From a virus: a stretch of DNA of 64,000 nt. The position numbers were made by a program, and so were the translations under genes. Positions 9,572-18,909 of this stretch are shown one piece after another. Position 1 is the first letter of the stretch. Each line of letters begins with the position of its first letter. The notes beneath the pieces are model-generated. The model worked only from the letters and a program-made list of their open reading frames with translations. It ran no database searches and had not been told where the DNA came from. The stretch is from the IMG/VR virus record IMGVR_UViG_3300029893_000003, positions 1 to 64,000 of that record. The stretch is one strand, 5' to 3'.

Positions 9572-10801
9572 CTAAGAAGTAAGTGGTGGTATAACTCTCC
9601 GCACCCCATCAGCATGAACCTGCGAGTAAAGATGGATAGCGGCGGTTGTTGTTCCAAACGGATTATGAAGAAGGGCATAAGGAAGCGTATAACTTCCGTC
9701 TCTTGTATTACGAGAACGGTCCTCAATCTGTTTCTTCCATATATTATGTGTGTTGGAACAGCCACAAATTTCTGTATCTAAGAAAGTCAAAGCGTAATAA
9801 ACAATTGCCCGTTCCCATTCGGGACTCATCTGGCGGGTGGGCATGGGGAGATCATTATTTACCAGCCCTGCCCTATAGTTGATTGTTGTACGAACTGGCC
9901 TACCTGCAATGGTACAGCCTAGATTAGTATAGGTTCCTGTCTTTTCATCCCACGTCCCTGTTTGATAGGTTAACAATCCTAGACGACTATCTTTTATAGT
10001 CATACAACCTGTTTGAGTAGACTCAGTACAAGGCCCATCACAAGGAACAGGAGTATAGTAAAAGGTTACTTGCTGAGAGGGATCAGTCCATACACGATAA
10101 ACATCTACTGAAACCTCATAGTTGCCCGGATCATCCCCATTAATGACTAGCGGCTCCCCGCGCACATCTACCATACGAGATACAAGCGTTCTGAGCGGGA
10201 CTAGGTAACGTGGAAATTCAATCGTTGCAATCCCCTCTGTAATCTCAATACTTTTAACAGGACGAATCTCTGAAGTATCTGCCCCGTTGGTGCCTGTGAA
10301 ATAGATATAGAGTTCTTCCGGATCTGTTACGTCTGTTGCAACGGAAACTTGTGCTATTTCTTCAAACCCATCCCCATCGTAGTCAACAAAGGCGATTGGT
10401 ACATCTTCTTGAACAAGTGTCTTTGTCTTTTTACCAGGGGCATACACATAACCATATCCCGATAAAAGAGACTTTGGTTTGCCTAGTGCATTATAGAGCG
10501 AAGTAGTCTCCGGTCGATAGTGCGTAGGCAAATGGACTTCTTCTTCAGTAACCCAATCAAGCACAGGAAACCAATTAAGCTGTCGGATTGTAACCTGCTC
10601 TGCCTGCCGCAAGGCATTGGCTAGACTTTCCCTTGACACCTTTCCGGCGTTTTGATAGTCATACTGAAACCATATATCATCACATGACTCATAGGCAGGT
10701 CGATGGCTGGTGACGATACCGTTGAAATGGTATGGATCGATACCCAGGTGGTATGCCACCCGATCCAGCGGAATGAGTGTTCTTGTGTCTGCCCAAGCCA
10801 T
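9572..10801 (-). CDS. Hypothetical structural protein, probable neck or connector component
   Basis: 409 aa if started at the ATG at 10801 (MAWADTRTLIPLDRVAYHLG). A 39-codon upstream extension in frame overlaps the DUF1360-like gene and is rejected, because the 10801 ATG overlaps that gene's stop (TAATG), as elsewhere in the operon. An N-terminal helical part resembles a small adaptor domain. A beta-rich middle with 'DYDGDGFEEI' (an EF-hand-like calcium loop) and a Cys-rich segment (CDGPCTESTQTGC) follow. The gene order (after the capsid block, before the tube) suggests head-tail connection. Not recognised by family. Confidence 0.6.
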   Translation of the reverse strand: MAWADTRTLIPLDRVAYHLGIDPYHFNGIVTSHRPAYESCDDIWFQYDYQNAGKVSRESLANALRQAEQVTIRQLNWFPVLDWVTEEEVHLPTHYRPETTSLYNALGKPKSLLSGYGYVYAPGKKTKTLVQEDVPIAFVDYDGDGFEEIAQVSVATDVTDPEELYIYFTGTNGADTSEIRPVKSIEITEGIATIEFPRYLVPLRTLVSRMVDVRGEPLVINGDDPGNYEVSVDVYRVWTDPSQQVTFYYTPVPCDGPCTESTQTGCMTIKDSRLGLLTYQTGTWDEKTGTYTNLGCTIAGRPVRTTINYRAGLVNNDLPMPTRQMSPEWERAIVYYALTFLDTEICGCSNTHNIWKKQIEDRSRNTRDGSYTLPYALLHNPFGTTTAAIHLYSQVHADGVRRVIPPLTS

Positions 10802-11091
10802 TAGACTAATCTTTCTATTAAAATAGCTACCGTACTTGCTGCTAGTATATATAAAACAGGTGGGAAAATGAAATAGGTAAGCGTACAAAGAAGAGCAACC
10901 CACACGCTTAGGCACCAAAAACAGGAAAACAGTTCTCCTACAAAGTTGTCAGGATATTCTGTTACCTCTAACGTACTATCCCACTTCCCACCTGCCAGCC
11001 GCCTAACAAAACGGGCAATACCCTCTCGATGAATAATACTTGTTAGACGCCACGTAGCTAATGCTACTATCAAAGCATCTAACGATTCCAT
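10801..11091 (-). CDS. DUF1360-like small membrane protein
   Basis: 96 aa. The N-terminal 'ALIVALATWRLTSIIHREG' and the motif 'ELFSCFWCLSVWVALL' match the DUF1360 pattern (a CxWC motif next to a membrane helix). A second transmembrane segment occupies residues 68-92. Its role is unknown; related proteins are common in phages and plasmids. It overlaps the 3' end of the 950-aa glycosyltransferase gene by 13 bases. Confidence 0.68.
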   Translation of the reverse strand: MESLDALIVALATWRLTSIIHREGIARFVRRLAGGKWDSTLEVTEYPDNFVGELFSCFWCLSVWVALLCTLTYFIFPPVLYILAASTVAILIERLV

Positions 11092-13931
11092 TTCTTAACC
11101 GCTTCACGAATCTGTGCCAGCCGAGAATCACCAATTCCCTTAATCGAAAGAAGTTCTGCATCAGACGCTTGCGACACCTGAAAGATATGGGTGTAATTCC
11201 GCCCCAAAATCGTAATTACTTCTTCCGGCAGGTCTAGCTGGTCAATCTTTGCAGTATGAACGTCCTTCTGAGCAGACGGCTCTTTGAGAACTTCGTTAGT
11301 TGGCGCTATAGGGGCCTCTTCCTGTTTAATGGTAACTGTTTGTGCAGGTCTGTGAGGCTGCTCCTCTGCCAAAACCAAATCCGGCGAAGACGTGAGCCAT
11401 TCTACATCTTCAGGAAATACATTAATGAGTGTATCAACCCCACCAATCCGATACGTAACCCCCCTGTGTGATCGAGAAGGAATACGCCGAAATTGTTTTT
11501 GCTTGCCTACATAACGTAGTGTAACCATCGAATCCCCCGATACTACAGACATAGTTTTAATAGTTGTACTTTTAGGAACAACCACAGTGGACTTCTTTCC
11601 ACCACAGCTTTTGCACATATCATTTCCTTTTAACACATCAGAAATTAAATTAGCAAATTTATTACGTACATATTGTACCAAAGATGATGATTTTTCAAAA
11701 TTATCCTCGCGCCGCATCCCGCTTTTCATGTTGTAGTAGAATAGTGGAGAGGCAATTCTTGTACCACAAATGCCCCTCTCCAACAGGGAAAGATGGAAAA
11801 TCCAATCTTCCCAACCGGGAGCCTTTTGATCAAACCCCACTGCTTGCACATCTGCCGTTCTGTAAATGCCCGTAATAGCAGAAATGCTTTTACGAACTAG
11901 CCGTTCAGAACTCCACTCTTCAGACGGTTGTTTAACTAATGTGCCGTTATTATCTTTGTATAGCCAGTCAGAATAGTACCAACCACAATTACTCCCCTCT
12001 ATAGCAGCCAGGAAAATGTCTATTGCTTGTGGTTCTAATAGATCATCAGCATCCAAGAAAACAATATATTTCCCTCTTGCTGCCATAATCCCCTCATTAC
12101 GAGCTTCGGCTACCCCACTGAGTTTGCCCTTATCAATAAGGGTCACAAAAGGAAACCCATTTAAATAATAGTCTAAAGGCTCTCCGGTATCATTAACAAC
12201 TATTACTTCCCATTCTTCATTGGTTTGGGCCAGCAGACTATCCAAAGCCCCCTGCAAATAAGGACCATGCTTAGGTCCAACAGGGATTACAACCGATACT
12301 TTTGGATCAGAGTAGGCGGCTATTGGATAGCCAAAACCTTCATACTCAGTTGCTCCGGCAGGCATCAGTAAATCATTCTTACGCCAGGGAAACCAAGCCG
12401 TCCAATCCTCTCCCTGATTACTGTTACTTAAAGACTCTCTACGAATCCTATACAACAAGGTAGGATTTGAAGTAACCTGCTTTGCAGTACAGTTATATGA
12501 AAGTGCCCTCGTCCAAAAATCCGCATCTTCTACCCCGGTTCTAATTCTCCGCCGATACCCCCCAACAATCTCCCATACCTTACGACGATACATACTAGAA
12601 TACATCAACTGGTTACGCCGATTTAGTTGTTGTCGCAGACTTGTAGTAGCAGGGGGCCATTGTGAAACAAATGTCTTTCCTGTTTCATCAAACACCTGCA
12701 TAGCCCCATATGCAATAGAGAGGGAACGATCCTCGTCAAGTGCCTTAGAAAGAATTTTAACCGCACCAGGAGCAAGACGATCATCGGCGTCTAAGGGTAG
12801 AATATATTTTCCTTTTGCTGCACGAATACCTATATTCCTGGCTTCTGCTACATGAACATTTTGTTCTAACGCAATTAAACGAATCTTATCTTTATAAGAC
12901 TCTATAATTTCTAATGAGTTATCCGTAGAAGCATCATCCACTACAATCACTTCCCGATCCTCTTGTTCTAGAGCAGAATCAATAGCCTCTCCTACAAACT
13001 TTCCGAGGTTGTGATTGGTAATGATGATGGAAGTTTTGACTTCCGGTTTGTTGCTTATAGCTTCTTCGTACACAGTTCCATATTCTAAAGCAACGTCCTT
13101 CCACTGATAACGATCTATAACTACCTGCCGAGCCGCTGCTCCTAGTCTTTCACGATGTTCGTAACAATATCTAATACCACGAATCATATCTCCGAAGGAG
13201 TCTGCTACATAGCCCGTTTCTTTGTGGACAATTACCTCAGCAGTTCCCCCATCATTCCATGTCAGTACAGGTACCCCACAAGCCATTGCTTCCAACACAC
13301 CGAAACAAGGGCCACCTGTTTCTTTGGCAGTGGCGAGATAAACTGCTGCCCCTTGTACCAGCCTCTTCATTTCTTGTGGAGTCTGTTTGCCAACTACTTT
13401 AACATTAGGGGCCTTATTTCCAAACGTAGTAACAAAAGTAGTTCCTGGAAAATGAGTTGCTAAGTCATTTACGATCTTTGGATCGCAAGCTATATCTGCC
13501 CTAGCTTTATTCCACAACACATAGCGCCCATTCTCTCCTGGTACCCACTCATCTGTATCTATGCCATGATGAACCAACCGAGGAGAGAATAAGAAATTCC
13601 TCTCTATGGCATACTGTACCCAACGAGAAGGGACCGTTACCAAGTCTGCCATACGGAAAGCATCAATGATACTTCTATTTAAATGTGCGGTCCACCTTGC
13701 CCATCCCGGTTGATCTTTCGTCCAGTATAGTCCATGATTGCTTAGAACAATAGGAATATCTTTTGGATAAGAAGCTGGAAAGTTTGCTATATGAACATTT
13801 AGTACATCTGCTTTAAACGGATCATCAACTACCTCAATTCCCACACGCGGGAGCCAAGTGTGCTGTCCTTGTATGACACGATAAATACCGTCATTACCGT
13901 TCGGTATAGAGGGGGAAATATAAACCTTCAT
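11079..13931 (-). CDS. Multidomain glycosyltransferase (GT4 + two GT2) with C-terminal HhH
   Basis: 950 aa. Residues 1-295 resemble a GT4/group 1 transferase (nucleotide-binding 'KETGGPCFGVLEAMACGVPV' with the EA.A.G.P signature). About 297-500 and 545-740 are two GT-A/GT2 domains, each with a DxD-like 'LDADD' (ILPLDADDRL, IVFLDADDLL) and a leading 'SIIITNHN' or 'SVVIPVG'. A CKSCGGKK zinc-like motif follows (about 757), then a beta segment, and the last 45 residues form a helix-hairpin-helix (LLSIKGIGDSRLAQIREAV). It probably builds a glycan on virions or on the host surface, together with the neighbouring GT2 and dehydratase. Its stop lies next to the tail operon genes. Confidence 0.85.
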   Translation of the reverse strand: MKVYISPSIPNGNDGIYRVIQGQHTWLPRVGIEVVDDPFKADVLNVHIANFPASYPKDIPIVLSNHGLYWTKDQPGWARWTAHLNRSIIDAFRMADLVTVPSRWVQYAIERNFLFSPRLVHHGIDTDEWVPGENGRYVLWNKARADIACDPKIVNDLATHFPGTTFVTTFGNKAPNVKVVGKQTPQEMKRLVQGAAVYLATAKETGGPCFGVLEAMACGVPVLTWNDGGTAEVIVHKETGYVADSFGDMIRGIRYCYEHRERLGAAARQVVIDRYQWKDVALEYGTVYEEAISNKPEVKTSIIITNHNLGKFVGEAIDSALEQEDREVIVVDDASTDNSLEIIESYKDKIRLIALEQNVHVAEARNIGIRAAKGKYILPLDADDRLAPGAVKILSKALDEDRSLSIAYGAMQVFDETGKTFVSQWPPATTSLRQQLNRRNQLMYSSMYRRKVWEIVGGYRRRIRTGVEDADFWTRALSYNCTAKQVTSNPTLLYRIRRESLSNSNQGEDWTAWFPWRKNDLLMPAGATEYEGFGYPIAAYSDPKVSVVIPVGPKHGPYLQGALDSLLAQTNEEWEVIVVNDTGEPLDYYLNGFPFVTLIDKGKLSGVAEARNEGIMAARGKYIVFLDADDLLEPQAIDIFLAAIEGSNCGWYYSDWLYKDNNGTLVKQPSEEWSSERLVRKSISAITGIYRTADVQAVGFDQKAPGWEDWIFHLSLLERGICGTRIASPLFYYNMKSGMRREDNFEKSSSLVQYVRNKFANLISDVLKGNDMCKSCGGKKSTVVVPKSTTIKTMSVVSGDSMVTLRYVGKQKQFRRIPSRSHRGVTYRIGGVDTLINVFPEDVEWLTSSPDLVLAEEQPHRPAQTVTIKQEEAPIAPTNEVLKEPSAQKDVHTAKIDQLDLPEEVITILGRNYTHIFQVSQASDAELLSIKGIGDSRLAQIREAVKKWNR

Positions 13932-13933
13932 AG

Positions 13934-14620
13934 CTAGCCTACATCGGGAGCGACAGAGTTAAGCGAATAGTCCATACCTATGTTCTTAAAGGGAGAACAT
14001 TGAAAATGAAAGGGCATATTACCAGGCCACAAGATTTCGGGTGCGTTATGCGTGTCGTTATACCGTTTGCACATTTCTAGTTCTTCTTCACCAGGAGAGA
14101 CACCTTCTTGATGGTATCCCACGCTGTTGTAAAACCGTTCATGCCGGAAAGAACACTGACCGGAATAGACATAGACACCTGATCCTTGTTCTAACTTTAG
14201 GTATGTCATGCTACTATACCCAACAAACGACGCTTTCATATCCGTAGACAGGTATCCACAACGAATTATACCAACAGACGGCTGTGTTAACAAAGTGTCT
14301 ACATAAGGATCAACATTAAGCGGCTCTACTAATACCCAATCATCTTCTGTCATAAAGACTATTGGCGAAACTAAAAACGCCTGCTTTAGTGCTAGGTTCT
14401 TCGATACACCCACCCCACGACGATTCGCATTTGTAACAATAACCCTCTCTTGTGTGTCTATCAAAGAGGTTAGCTGATCGACATACCCATCAGGACTACC
14501 ATCATCAGCAATAATCCATACCCGGTTCCCATATTTTAGGTTCTCTTTCAAAGAGAGCAAAGTTTGGGTAGCTGTGTGTAACCGATTATATGTTGTGATA
14601 ATAATGCTTAGAGGTTCCAT
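13934..14620 (-). CDS. GT2 family glycosyltransferase
   Basis: 228 aa. The GT-A fold is visible from the start, 'LSIIITTYNRLHTATQTLLS', and the nucleotide-binding and metal region 'WIIADDGSPDG' and 'VFMTEDDWVLVEPL' (acidic DxD-like EDD). It starts one base after the stop of the dehydratase gene and ends 3 bases before the large glycosyltransferase starts, so the three form a sugar-transfer operon. The acceptor and sugar cannot be told. Confidence 0.8.
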   Translation of the reverse strand: MEPLSIIITTYNRLHTATQTLLSLKENLKYGNRVWIIADDGSPDGYVDQLTSLIDTQERVIVTNANRRGVGVSKNLALKQAFLVSPIVFMTEDDWVLVEPLNVDPYVDTLLTQPSVGIIRCGYLSTDMKASFVGYSSMTYLKLEQGSGVYVYSGQCSFRHERFYNSVGYHQEGVSPGEEELEMCKRYNDTHNAPEILWPGNMPFHFQCSPFKNIGMDYSLNSVAPDVG

Positions 14621-16681
14621 CTATACTCCATATAAAGCGTGTGTCGTGTCCAACATCTCTAGCAGTTCTTTGGCAGACAAAAACCTGCTAGGTTTGTCGC
14701 TGGTATACGAAAACGGCGCACTCTCGTTCCTAAATGAAGACGTGGGTGGGTGGATAAGATAGAAATTACCCTTATCTTCTGTATAAAAGGATTCCGCCTC
14801 GCTAACCATTCCTTCATGGATTTTTTCGCCAGGACGCAAACCTATATCCACTATTGCTAAATCTTGTGCGAACTCCTTAGCAAAATCAATCATTAAAATA
14901 CTAGGAGCCTTTGGAACCAATATAACTCCCGGCTCGGTTTGTAGGGACATAAGGACTTGATTAATGGCTTCATCTATTGACAGAAAGAAACGAGTCATAC
15001 GACGATCTGTGATTGTAATCGGTCCACCAACCTTAGCCTGATGTTCCCACAAAACTGCCACAGACTGATTAGAAGCCAGCACGTTACCATAACGAGTAAT
15101 ATGGAAACTGGTAGCTCCATACTTATTAGCATCTTGAAACACATACTCTACCATCTTCTTGCCAACACCATAGGCGTTTTCAGGCGAACAATTATGTACT
15201 ACCACACTACCCGACACAAAAGTATGCGTATCTTCTACGTCAATACAATATACATCTCTTGATGGAGCTTTATATTCATTAAGAATGGGAGTATCTATAT
15301 AACGTTCTGCTGTTCCTAAATCCCAAAAAGTAGGATCGTAATCTATATAGTCAATTTTATTAGACATTTCAGGCAATATTCCTGGTCTAATAAAATTGAA
15401 TAGAGATTGAGTACCCTCAACAGTAAATCTAAGTTCAGGATAATATTTTCCGGCTACTTTAACTAATAAATAATTACACTCAAATCCCCTGTTTGTTAAA
15501 AACTCACATAACCAAATAACTTCTTCCTCAGTAAACCCATGAGTAGCTAGACGCGCAGATGGTCTAGAGTTCCCCCCGTTATTATGACTAATACATCCAT
15601 CATCCATAAACCAAGCTGCCATAAGATAGGGAGAAAAATATTTTTCTAGTAAATGCTTGGGAACTATTTTCGCTTTATCCGAATAAAATGCCTCTCTTAG
15701 GTTTCCTAGTGTTGCATAGGCTCTGGAAGAGGATTTACAGAAATTATTTTTTCCCTTTTTACTTCTCGTTTTAATTTCGCTAAAAGTAAACCCCCGCAGG
15801 GCTGCTGTTTTCGTTTCTAGCCACTGTCGTTGTCTCTCCGAATGACCAATAGTCAGCCGACTGCGGCGACTTTGTGTTAGGCTGCTATCGCCTAATAAAG
15901 TACCTACAAGTAGTCCATACTGTTTAAAGTTTGGTTCTGGTTCATTAGTTATTATAAAATGATTGTCTGTTAAACTACCGGCAGGAATCCATCCTTTGGT
16001 TGTCAGAATAAGATGATCTTCTGTAACTATAGTACCAGACAACTTACCCACATGCAGATATGCTCTACGGTAAGTAAGTCTATATCTTTTCCTGCCATCC
16101 AATTTATTTTTGTACCACCCCACCACTCGCCCTAACTTCTGTTCCCCCGTATTAGGATCAATAGTAACTACTTCGCCATCATAACGTTCTTTAACCAACT
16201 CGCCTATTGGCTTAGAGGTTCCGTCTGCCAACAAAACCCTAGCGTGCCAATCAAGACAGGCTTTGTCGGTGCTTGTCGTAACGACCTGAGACACTCCCAT
16301 ATCAATTGCGGCCTCAACAACCTGCTGAGAACCGTAGATATTTGTTTCTATCGTAGCAGCAATGTTGTTTTGAGCAGAGGGTACCTGTTTATAGGCAGCA
16401 AAGTGCATTACTATGTCAACACCGCGCATGGCCCGTTTGAGATCATTATAACGAGTTATGTCTCCCAACACATATTGGTGTTCAGGAAACTTTTGACGAA
16501 GGATGCTTTGCTTTGTTTCGTCACGCGAAAAAATTACAAACTCTGCTCCCCAAGAATTTCGTCGGGCGCGAGTAAGCACAGCCTTTCCGAGAGTACCCGT
16601 TCCGCCAGTAATTAGTATTTTTTTACCTTCCAACATCTTCCCGTAAGGATCAGAATTTGTTATCCAGGTTTCCATCATCAT
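14621..16681 (-). CDS. NAD-dependent sugar-nucleotide dehydratase/epimerase with intein
   Basis: 686 aa precursor; 330 aa after splicing. The extein is a CapD/FlaA1/PseB-type SDR enzyme: Rossmann GGTGTLG (26-32), STDK (137-140) and YxxxK (Y504-K508). It would oxidise and rearrange a UDP- or dTDP-sugar. The intein occupies residues 142-497 and is inserted between STDKA and the SPENAYG active-site loop, so the enzyme is dead until spliced. The product may feed the glycosyltransferases downstream. The start with ATG at 16681 has AAGGA just upstream. A promoter overlaps the inverted repeat at 16696-16730. Confidence 0.88.
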   Translation of the reverse strand: MMMETWITNSDPYGKMLEGKKILITGGTGTLGKAVLTRARRNSWGAEFVIFSRDETKQSILRQKFPEHQYVLGDITRYNDLKRAMRGVDIVMHFAAYKQVPSAQNNIAATIETNIYGSQQVVEAAIDMGVSQVVTTSTDKACLDWHARVLLADGTSKPIGELVKERYDGEVVTIDPNTGEQKLGRVVGWYKNKLDGRKRYRLTYRRAYLHVGKLSGTIVTEDHLILTTKGWIPAGSLTDNHFIITNEPEPNFKQYGLLVGTLLGDSSLTQSRRSRLTIGHSERQRQWLETKTAALRGFTFSEIKTRSKKGKNNFCKSSSRAYATLGNLREAFYSDKAKIVPKHLLEKYFSPYLMAAWFMDDGCISHNNGGNSRPSARLATHGFTEEEVIWLCEFLTNRGFECNYLLVKVAGKYYPELRFTVEGTQSLFNFIRPGILPEMSNKIDYIDYDPTFWDLGTAERYIDTPILNEYKAPSRDVYCIDVEDTHTFVSGSVVVHNCSPENAYGVGKKMVEYVFQDANKYGATSFHITRYGNVLASNQSVAVLWEHQAKVGGPITITDRRMTRFFLSIDEAINQVLMSLQTEPGVILVPKAPSILMIDFAKEFAQDLAIVDIGLRPGEKIHEGMVSEAESFYTEDKGNFYLIHPPTSSFRNESAPFSYTSDKPSRFLSAKELLEMLDTTHALYGV
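15191..16258 (-). other. LAGLIDADG intein in the sugar dehydratase
   Basis: 356 residues. It begins with Cys1 (CLDWHARVLLADG, Hint block A) and has a block B-like 'GTIVTEDHLILTTKGW'. Two LAGLIDADG motifs, 'LVGTLLGDSSL' and 'MAAWFMDDGC', point to an active homing endonuclease domain. It ends in VVVHN, followed by Cys as the +1 nucleophile. The joined extein reads STDKA-CSPENAYG, an excellent SDR active site, which fixes the boundaries. Confidence 0.93.
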
Positions 16682-16695
16682 TCCTTATACAACAA

Positions 16696-16741
16696 AAGGG
16701 GTTACTGTAATAATAGTATCACAGTAACCCAATCTTGTCAA
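16696..16741 (-). promoter_or_regulatory. Sigma70-type promoter with overlapping inverted repeat
   Basis: On the minus strand TTGACA (16741-16736) is spaced 17 bases from TACTAT (16718-16713), upstream of the dehydratase gene. The -10 box lies in the loop of a hairpin (GGGTTACTGT paired with ACAGTAACCC, about 16698-16730), followed by TTTT on the minus strand. The hairpin could end transcription from the lyase gene at 16751, act as an operator, or both. Confidence 0.65.
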
Positions 16742-16750
16742 GTATTTATT

Positions 16751-17935
16751 TTATTGTCCGTGAGTCCAGGTAGTATATCCCATCCCCTTACCTGGGGGGC
16801 CTATCGTAGTCTCAAAATCTGTACCTGCGTAGTAGTTCACTACATAAGGAATCCACATATCATCCCCACTTACAGGGAACTTGAACACTGGATCGTTTTG
16901 GCTAGCCTCTCCCAAACCATACACCATATTAAGTGCGCGAACAATTGCATTATCTCCTGCGTCAAAAGGCAACAAACCTGCTCGATGAAGAATGACAGCG
17001 GTTACAACAAGTCCTTGCAAACCTTCATGCATGTAACCGGACTTTGTGGGGGGCCATTTAAATTCCCCTCCCCTTCGCCAGTCTTCGGGCAAGACTCCAC
17101 TCACAGAAACGCCGTTGATAGTAGAGCCTTTTCGGTTTATTCCTGCCTTATTATCAGGATCAGCGTGCCACGTTGTGTTATCGTATTTAAATTTAGGATC
17201 GGGCACAGGCAGCCCTATCATTTCCTTTTGTGCATTAACCACGTCTTCTTTCCAATCGTCACGATCTAAATAGATAGCGGCAGCAGCCAAACTTGCCCTT
17301 GCATGTGCTCCCCAATTAGTCGCAGAATACAGGGCAGTTCCATACAACCCACTATCCCCTGGGGCAGAATGGTCAGGAATACCTGCTACAACTACTTCAG
17401 CCAACCACTCTTTAAAATCTGACTCAGTATACCCTATCAGATCAGCCGCTATTACGTAAGACTGCAATCCTCTAGACAGTTCCAACGAGCGATCAAGGCT
17501 GCTTTGCATAGCGGATCGCAAACCTTCTACAACCTTGTTTCGCATATTAGCATCTTCTAGACGAACGGCTACCAAAGCGCCTGCCAGAGTCTTTACATCG
17601 TGCTGACTATTATTATCCGCTAAATCAGCCCTTCCCCAATTGCTGTTAGCGGCCTCAAGAACCTGTTCCCAAGCTTTGCCCTCTGTAGGAAGCGCCATAA
17701 TTTCTTCGGTAGACAACCAAATTCCCTCAGAAGTACCAGGAACTTCCGGTTCTTCGTCAGGCGGTTCTTCGTCAGGCGGAAGTTCTGGAATCTCATTCAA
17801 CACATCTTCAATTGCAGTTACCCGATCTTCCAACCCCCTAACAGACGACTCTATTCTAGTTAGCGCCGCATCAATCTCGTCTAGCAAACTATTAATACGT
17901 TCAAATTCTTCTTCAGGAATTTCGAACAGTCCCAT
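16751..17935 (-). CDS. Alginate-lyase-like tail-associated protein
   Basis: 394 aa from the ATG at 17935 (GGAG 8 bases upstream; a longer in-frame start at 18016 would run through the opposite promoter and is rejected). Residues 1-45 form a coiled coil (EEEFERINSLLDEIDAAL), then an acidic Pro linker, then a helical alpha/alpha-toroid domain with 'NWGAHARASLAAAAIYL', the pattern of the alginate lyase (PF05426-type) fold. A phage would use it as a depolymerase of host capsular or exopolysaccharide. It lies upstream of the sugar operon and downstream of the plus-strand island. Substrate unknown. Confidence 0.75.
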   Translation of the reverse strand: MGLFEIPEEEFERINSLLDEIDAALTRIESSVRGLEDRVTAIEDVLNEIPELPPDEEPPDEEPEVPGTSEGIWLSTEEIMALPTEGKAWEQVLEAANSNWGRADLADNNSQHDVKTLAGALVAVRLEDANMRNKVVEGLRSAMQSSLDRSLELSRGLQSYVIAADLIGYTESDFKEWLAEVVVAGIPDHSAPGDSGLYGTALYSATNWGAHARASLAAAAIYLDRDDWKEDVVNAQKEMIGLPVPDPKFKYDNTTWHADPDNKAGINRKGSTINGVSVSGVLPEDWRRGGEFKWPPTKSGYMHEGLQGLVVTAVILHRAGLLPFDAGDNAIVRALNMVYGLGEASQNDPVFKFPVSGDDMWIPYVVNYYAGTDFETTIGPPGKGMGYTTWTHGQ

Positions 17936-18009
17936 TACACAATCTCCCACAATCCCTACTACCAACAATATATACATTATATCAAAAGTATCGCAGGCAC
18001 TAAAGACTC

Positions 18010-18038
18010 TTGACAAATCCTAATTTTGCGCTTATAAT
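18010..18038 (+). promoter_or_regulatory. Consensus sigma70 promoter for the plus-strand island
   Basis: TTGACA (18010-18015), 17-base spacer, TATAAT (18033-18038): a perfect consensus. An AGACTCT box (18004-18010) touches the -35. The same AGACTCT-TTGACA junction appears at 38977-38988. Drives the genes from 18062. Confidence 0.85.
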
Positions 18039-18061
18039 TAAGTGAAATAAGGAACGGGAAG

Positions 18062-18256
18062 ATGACAGCTAAACAGTTTTTATATGTGTTTATTGTTTTG
18101 CTTTTGATCATAGCGTTTTTAGTGGGCATTACTGATGTTATTTTTGCTATTCTAGGATTCATGTTTGGCGGTGCTTTTATTATTTTAGACAGACAAGAAA
18201 AGATATGGGTTATGCGAATCAACACAGATGTTCACGAAAGGGGTAACGATGATTGA
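18062..18256 (+). CDS. Small membrane protein
   Basis: 64 aa with two transmembrane segments (FLYVFIVLLLIIAFLVGIT and VIFAILGFMFGGAFIIL) and a charged C-terminus. It is the first gene behind the consensus promoter at 18010-18038; AGGAACGGGAAG is the likely ribosome site. It overlaps the next gene slightly. It is AT-rich like the phage core, whereas the genes after it are GC-rich. Function unknown; it could be a superinfection-exclusion type membrane protein (inference). Confidence 0.7.
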   Translation: MTAKQFLYVFIVLLLIIAFLVGITDVIFAILGFMFGGAFIILDRQEKIWVMRINTDVHERGNDD

Positions 18257-18617
18257 CCAGTTGGAATGTCCCGTAGCAGCCCCCAAGCTGCTCAAGGCGA
18301 AATCAACTGTCGTGCTTTGCTCCAACTGCAAAGCGTGGATCACTCGCTATCCGACTTTTCTCGGATATGACGACATGGATCACTGTGAGCGATGCGGTTG
18401 CACCAGCGTCATTATGCGCGAGGGCCGTCCCTATGGTCCGAAATCGGGCTTGTGGGATTGGATCGTCGCTGAGTTTCGCGAAGTGTTCTCCCACCTCGAC
18501 ACGTGGGAGTTCGAGTCCGTTATCTGTGATCCGCCAATCGAGTCGCTCGACTGGAAGGCCATTGACGACTGGTTCAATGAAAACGACTTCCACCGTGCGC
18601 CTAGAACAGTGGAATAG
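18249..18617 (+). CDS. Hypothetical zinc-ribbon protein
   Basis: 122 aa from the ATG at 18249 (AAAGGGG upstream). It has a four-Cys ribbon, CSNCKAWI ... CERCGCTSV, in the first half and an acidic Trp-rich C-terminal half. GC content is clearly higher than that of the flanking phage genes, so the gene was probably acquired with the next three. No family recognised. Confidence 0.65.
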   Translation: MIDQLECPVAAPKLLKAKSTVVLCSNCKAWITRYPTFLGYDDMDHCERCGCTSVIMREGRPYGPKSGLWDWIVAEFREVFSHLDTWEFESVICDPPIESLDWKAIDDWFNENDFHRAPRTVE

Positions 18618-18641
18618 GTTATGCGAATAGGGGAACACGAA

Positions 18642-18872
18642 ATGAACGCAGCAGAAATTGAACAAAAGCTTGAGCAGTTAGAGCGCAAGCTTGCCCAAGC
18701 AGAGTCGGAACAAGAGAAACTAATCTCCATCATCATGCAAGAAACGGATGTATGCCTGTTTGGTGGCGGCGCTATGCGGGACGGACTCCCCCGCCGCAAC
18801 AGTTGCCGCTTTGGGCATCCAGGCTGTGCGTGCGCTGATTGGATTGACGCGCACCGACCAGATAACGTATGA
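18642..18872 (+). CDS. Hypothetical coiled-coil protein
   Basis: 76 aa from the ATG at 18642, with AGGGGAA upstream. Residues 5-35 are a heptad-like coiled coil (EQKLEQLERKLAQAESEQEK). The C-terminal part has CRFGHPGCACADW, a possible metal-binding cluster. GC-rich. Unknown function. Confidence 0.55.
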   Translation: MNAAEIEQKLEQLERKLAQAESEQEKLISIIMQETDVCLFGGGAMRDGLPRRNSCRFGHPGCACADWIDAHRPDNV

Positions 18873-18909
18873 GAAGGCAGCTACCGGAAATCTATAGGAG
18901 ATGTGGTTA

